DNA from: Gemmatimonadota bacterium
GTDB taxonomy: Bacteria > Gemmatimonadota > Gemmatimonadetes > Palauibacterales > Palauibacteraceae
Assembly: GCA_030598525.1 (NCBI GenBank)
Contig: JAUVPT010000053.1
Location: 1-9,170, forward strand
Direction of reading: 5' to 3'
DNA: 9,170 bases
A program made the translations under genes and the position numbers. Each line of letters starts with the position of its first letter. The stretch's first letter is position 1. This document shows positions 7,025 through 9,170 of this stretch, one piece after another. The notes beneath the pieces were generated by a model that saw only the letters and a program-made list of their open reading frames with translations, had not been told where the DNA came from and made no database searches.

Positions 7025-9170
7025 GTGCCCCGAACCATCATCGCCTTGATCCTCGTCCTGGCGCTTCCTCGCGCGATCAGTGCACAGCAGGTGCCGCTCA
7101 GCGAGCAAATCGATGTCGACGGAGTCACGTATGGCGAGTCCGTGCCGCGGCCTGAGCAGGTCCTGGGATATCTGCTGGGTACACGTCATACAGAGCCGCA
7201 TCGGGTGGTCGAGTATTTTCGCGCAGTTTCCGAATCCAGCGATCGTGTCACGGTTGCCGAGCATGGCCGCACGCACGAGGACCGACCGCTGATTCACGCG
7301 GTGGTCACTTCCCCTGAGAATCATGCGCGCCTGCGCTCGATCCTGGAGAACAATCGCAGGCTCTCGGAAACACCCTGGAGCATGGAACCGAGCGACATGG
7401 AGAGCATGCCCGCGATCGTGGTCCTGGGCTACAGCGTCCACGGCAACGAGGCAAGCGGAACGGAGGCGGCGCTCCTCACGCTCTATCATCTGGCTGCGGG
7501 TAGCGGACCGGCCGTGCAATCTCTGCTGGACAGTCTGGTCGTCCTGATCGACCCCATGCTGAACCCTGACGGGCGGGATCGCTTCGTGGACTGGGTGAAC
7601 CGCAACCGCGGTGCTGCTCACACTACGGATCGGCAGGACAGGGAACATCGAGAGCCCTGGCCAGGTGGCCGTACGAACCACTACTGGTTCGACCTGAATC
7701 GTGACTGGCTCCCCGCCCGCCAGCCGGAGACGCAGGCGCGCCTTCGTTTGTATCACGAGTGGCGGCCTCAACTCGTGGCCGACTTCCACGAAATGGGTGG
7801 AGATGCGACGTATTTCTTCCAGCCCGGGGTTCCGAGCCGGACACATCCGAACACGCCACCGCGCAACCAGGAACTCACGGGAATGATCGCTGGCTACCAT
7901 GCGCGGGCCCTTGATCAGCTGGGACAGTTGTATTTCACGCAAGAGGTGTTTGACGACTTCTACTATGGGAAGGGATCCACCTATCCTGACGTAAACGGAG
8001 CCGTGGGGATCCTCTTCGAACAGGCGTCATCCCGGGCCCTGGAATCCGAGACGGCCAACGGCCCTCTACACTACGCCCTCACCGTTCGAAACCAATTCGC
8101 GACATCCCTCTCCACACTCAATGCCGCGCGCGACCTGCGCCTGGATCTTCTTTCACACCAACGGGAGTTCTACGCCGATGCCCCCCGATTCGCCGAGGAG
8201 CTCGGTGTAGCTGGCTACCTTCTGGCCCTCGAGCCTGGCCGCCTCCGGGCACTTGAACTGGCCAGTCTCCTGCAGAGGCACCGTATTCGGGTTCACGAGC
8301 TGGGAGAGGCGCTCTCGGTCGAGGGCCGCCGGTTCGATCCAGGCCAGGCGTTGATCGTCCCGGCTGCACAGCCACAGTCCCGATTGATCGACGCAATGCT
8401 GAGCAGCCGGACCACTTTTTCAGATTCGCTATTCTACGATGTTTCCGCGTGGACCCTGCCGCACGCGTTCGACGTGGACGTCCGACCGATTGAAGGGTCC
8501 GACCTGCCCATCGGCCGGTTGTGGTCCGCCTCAGGCCAGGTCGGGCAGGTCCCGGTAGTTCTCGACCCTGAAGCCGTAGCCTTCCTCGTAGAGTGGGACG
8601 GGCTGGCCACTGCACGTTTCCTCAGCATCCTTCAGAATGCGGGCCTCCGAGTCCGCCTGATGACCCGTTCTTTCACTGCCCGGACGGATGGCAACCTGAA
8701 GGACTATCCTGCGGGCGTACTCGTGATACCCGTCCGGCAGAACGGACTATCCGAGGACTCCACTCGTGCCGCGGTCCTGGGGTCCGCCCGTCACGCGGGT
8801 GTGGTAGTCTACTCCACCGGAACCGCCCTCACGCCCGAGGGGCCGGACCTCGGAGGAAGTAGTTCAACCGTACTGTCTCAGCCTACCGTTGCGCTGCTCA
8901 CCGGCCCGGGGACCAGTTCCACCCGAACGGGAGAGGTGTGGGAGTTCCTGTCAGCGTATCTGGACGTCCGAGTTTCGCTCCTGGATCTCGATCGTCTGGA
9001 TTCGGCCGATCTCAGCAGCTATGACGTAGTGGTGTTCGCGGGGGGCAGCACCCCCGACTCCTCCCTCGCCCCCCTCGAAGCATGGATGCGGGCGGGCGGG
9101 CGCCTGATCGCGGCTGGCAGCGCCGTCGATGACGTGGTCAAGTCCGGGTTGGTCGAATTGACTGAACGGC
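7025..9170 (+). CDS. Exported M14-family zinc carboxypeptidase-like protein, 3' end beyond the window
   Basis: The frame is open from the GTG at 7025 to the window edge (715 codons seen). The N-terminus PRTIIALILVLALPRAISAQQ is a signal peptide with probable cleavage at ISA/QQ. The M14 catalytic domain follows: zinc ligands H139 and E142 in HGNE, the NPDGR motif (180-184), substrate-carboxylate residues N225-R226 in DLNRDW, third ligand H255 in DFHEMGG, and the likely catalytic base E332 in ILFEQASSRA. Family members cleave C-terminal residues or process peptidoglycan-type peptides; the substrate here is unknown. Beyond about residue 380 a long accessory region follows. It ends in a Rossmann-like segment (YDVVVFAGGS from residue 666, then WMRAGGRLIAAG) like the class I glutamine-amidotransferase-like domains attached to large bacterial M14 peptidases. 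It is probably in the same operon as the kinase-SARP gene, with a 61-base gap. Confidence 0.92.
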   Translation, partial: MPRTIIALILVLALPRAISAQQVPLSEQIDVDGVTYGESVPRPEQVLGYLLGTRHTEPHRVVEYFRAVSESSDRVTVAEHGRTHEDRPLIHAVVTSPENHARLRSILENNRRLSETPWSMEPSDMESMPAIVVLGYSVHGNEASGTEAALLTLYHLAAGSGPAVQSLLDSLVVLIDPMLNPDGRDRFVDWVNRNRGAAHTTDRQDREHREPWPGGRTNHYWFDLNRDWLPARQPETQARLRLYHEWRPQLVADFHEMGGDATYFFQPGVPSRTHPNTPPRNQELTGMIAGYHARALDQLGQLYFTQEVFDDFYYGKGSTYPDVNGAVGILFEQASSRALESETANGPLHYALTVRNQFATSLSTLNAARDLRLDLLSHQREFYADAPRFAEELGVAGYLLALEPGRLRALELASLLQRHRIRVHELGEALSVEGRRFDPGQALIVPAAQPQSRLIDAMLSSRTTFSDSLFYDVSAWTLPHAFDVDVRPIEGSDLPIGRLWSASGQVGQVPVVLDPEAVAFLVEWDGLATARFLSILQNAGLRVRLMTRSFTARTDGNLKDYPAGVLVIPVRQNGLSEDSTRAAVLGSARHAGVVVYSTGTALTPEGPDLGGSSSTVLSQPTVALLTGPGTSSTRTGEVWEFLSAYLDVRVSLLDLDRLDSADLSSYDVVVFAGGSTPDSSLAPLEAWMRAGGRLIAAGSAVDDVVKSGLVELTER

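Noticed and set aside
6995..7942. Minus-strand open frame of 315 residues
   Set aside because: It is antisense to the M14 catalytic domain, whose zinc ligands and NPDG/NRDW motifs are clear. The antisense translation has no recognisable domain.

Overview
The window is high-GC DNA (about 64-65 % in the line I counted, against about 49 % in the first 180 bases) from a bacterial chromosome. It has one complete minus-strand gene, three complete plus-strand genes and one plus-strand gene cut by the right edge. The mix suggests Gemmatimonadota or a related free-living soil or marine heterotroph. It includes large secreted M28, S9 and M14 peptidases, a class III CoA-transferase, and a protein kinase joined to a SARP-type DNA-binding/BTAD module of the style common in that phylum. 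The taxon is an inference from family composition and was not tested.

Layout: bases 1-177 are a low-GC edge with no convincing gene. A CaiB/BaiF-type class III CoA-transferase lies at 178-1344 on the minus strand. It diverges, across a 118-bp gap, from an M28 zinc aminopeptidase lipoprotein at 1463-3046. A GC-rich hairpin (3065-3095) then separates that gene from a secreted S9 prolyl-oligopeptidase-type serine peptidase (3180-5309). The S9 stop overlaps the start of a cytoplasmic protein with an N-terminal Ser/Thr kinase and a C-terminal SARP regulator (5287-6963). After a 61-bp gap comes an exported M14 zinc carboxypeptidase-like protein (7025 to beyond 9170).

How the genes may work together: the three peptidases all carry export signals and come from unrelated catalytic classes, so this looks like a peptide-degradation locus for nutrient acquisition or envelope turnover. 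The kinase-SARP gene is translationally coupled to the S9 peptidase and precedes the M14 gene, so it may control this locus in response to a cytoplasmic cue. The CoA-transferase is transcribed away and may be unrelated to peptide use.

The most unusual item is the kinase-SARP fusion, which resembles the Streptomyces AfsK-AfsR kinase/regulator pair joined in one polypeptide. Its kinase keeps the ATP-site Lys, HRD Asp and DFG Asp but has substitutions at the catalytic-loop Lys and Asn positions. I saw no CRISPR array, rRNA, tRNA, insertion sequence or attachment site.
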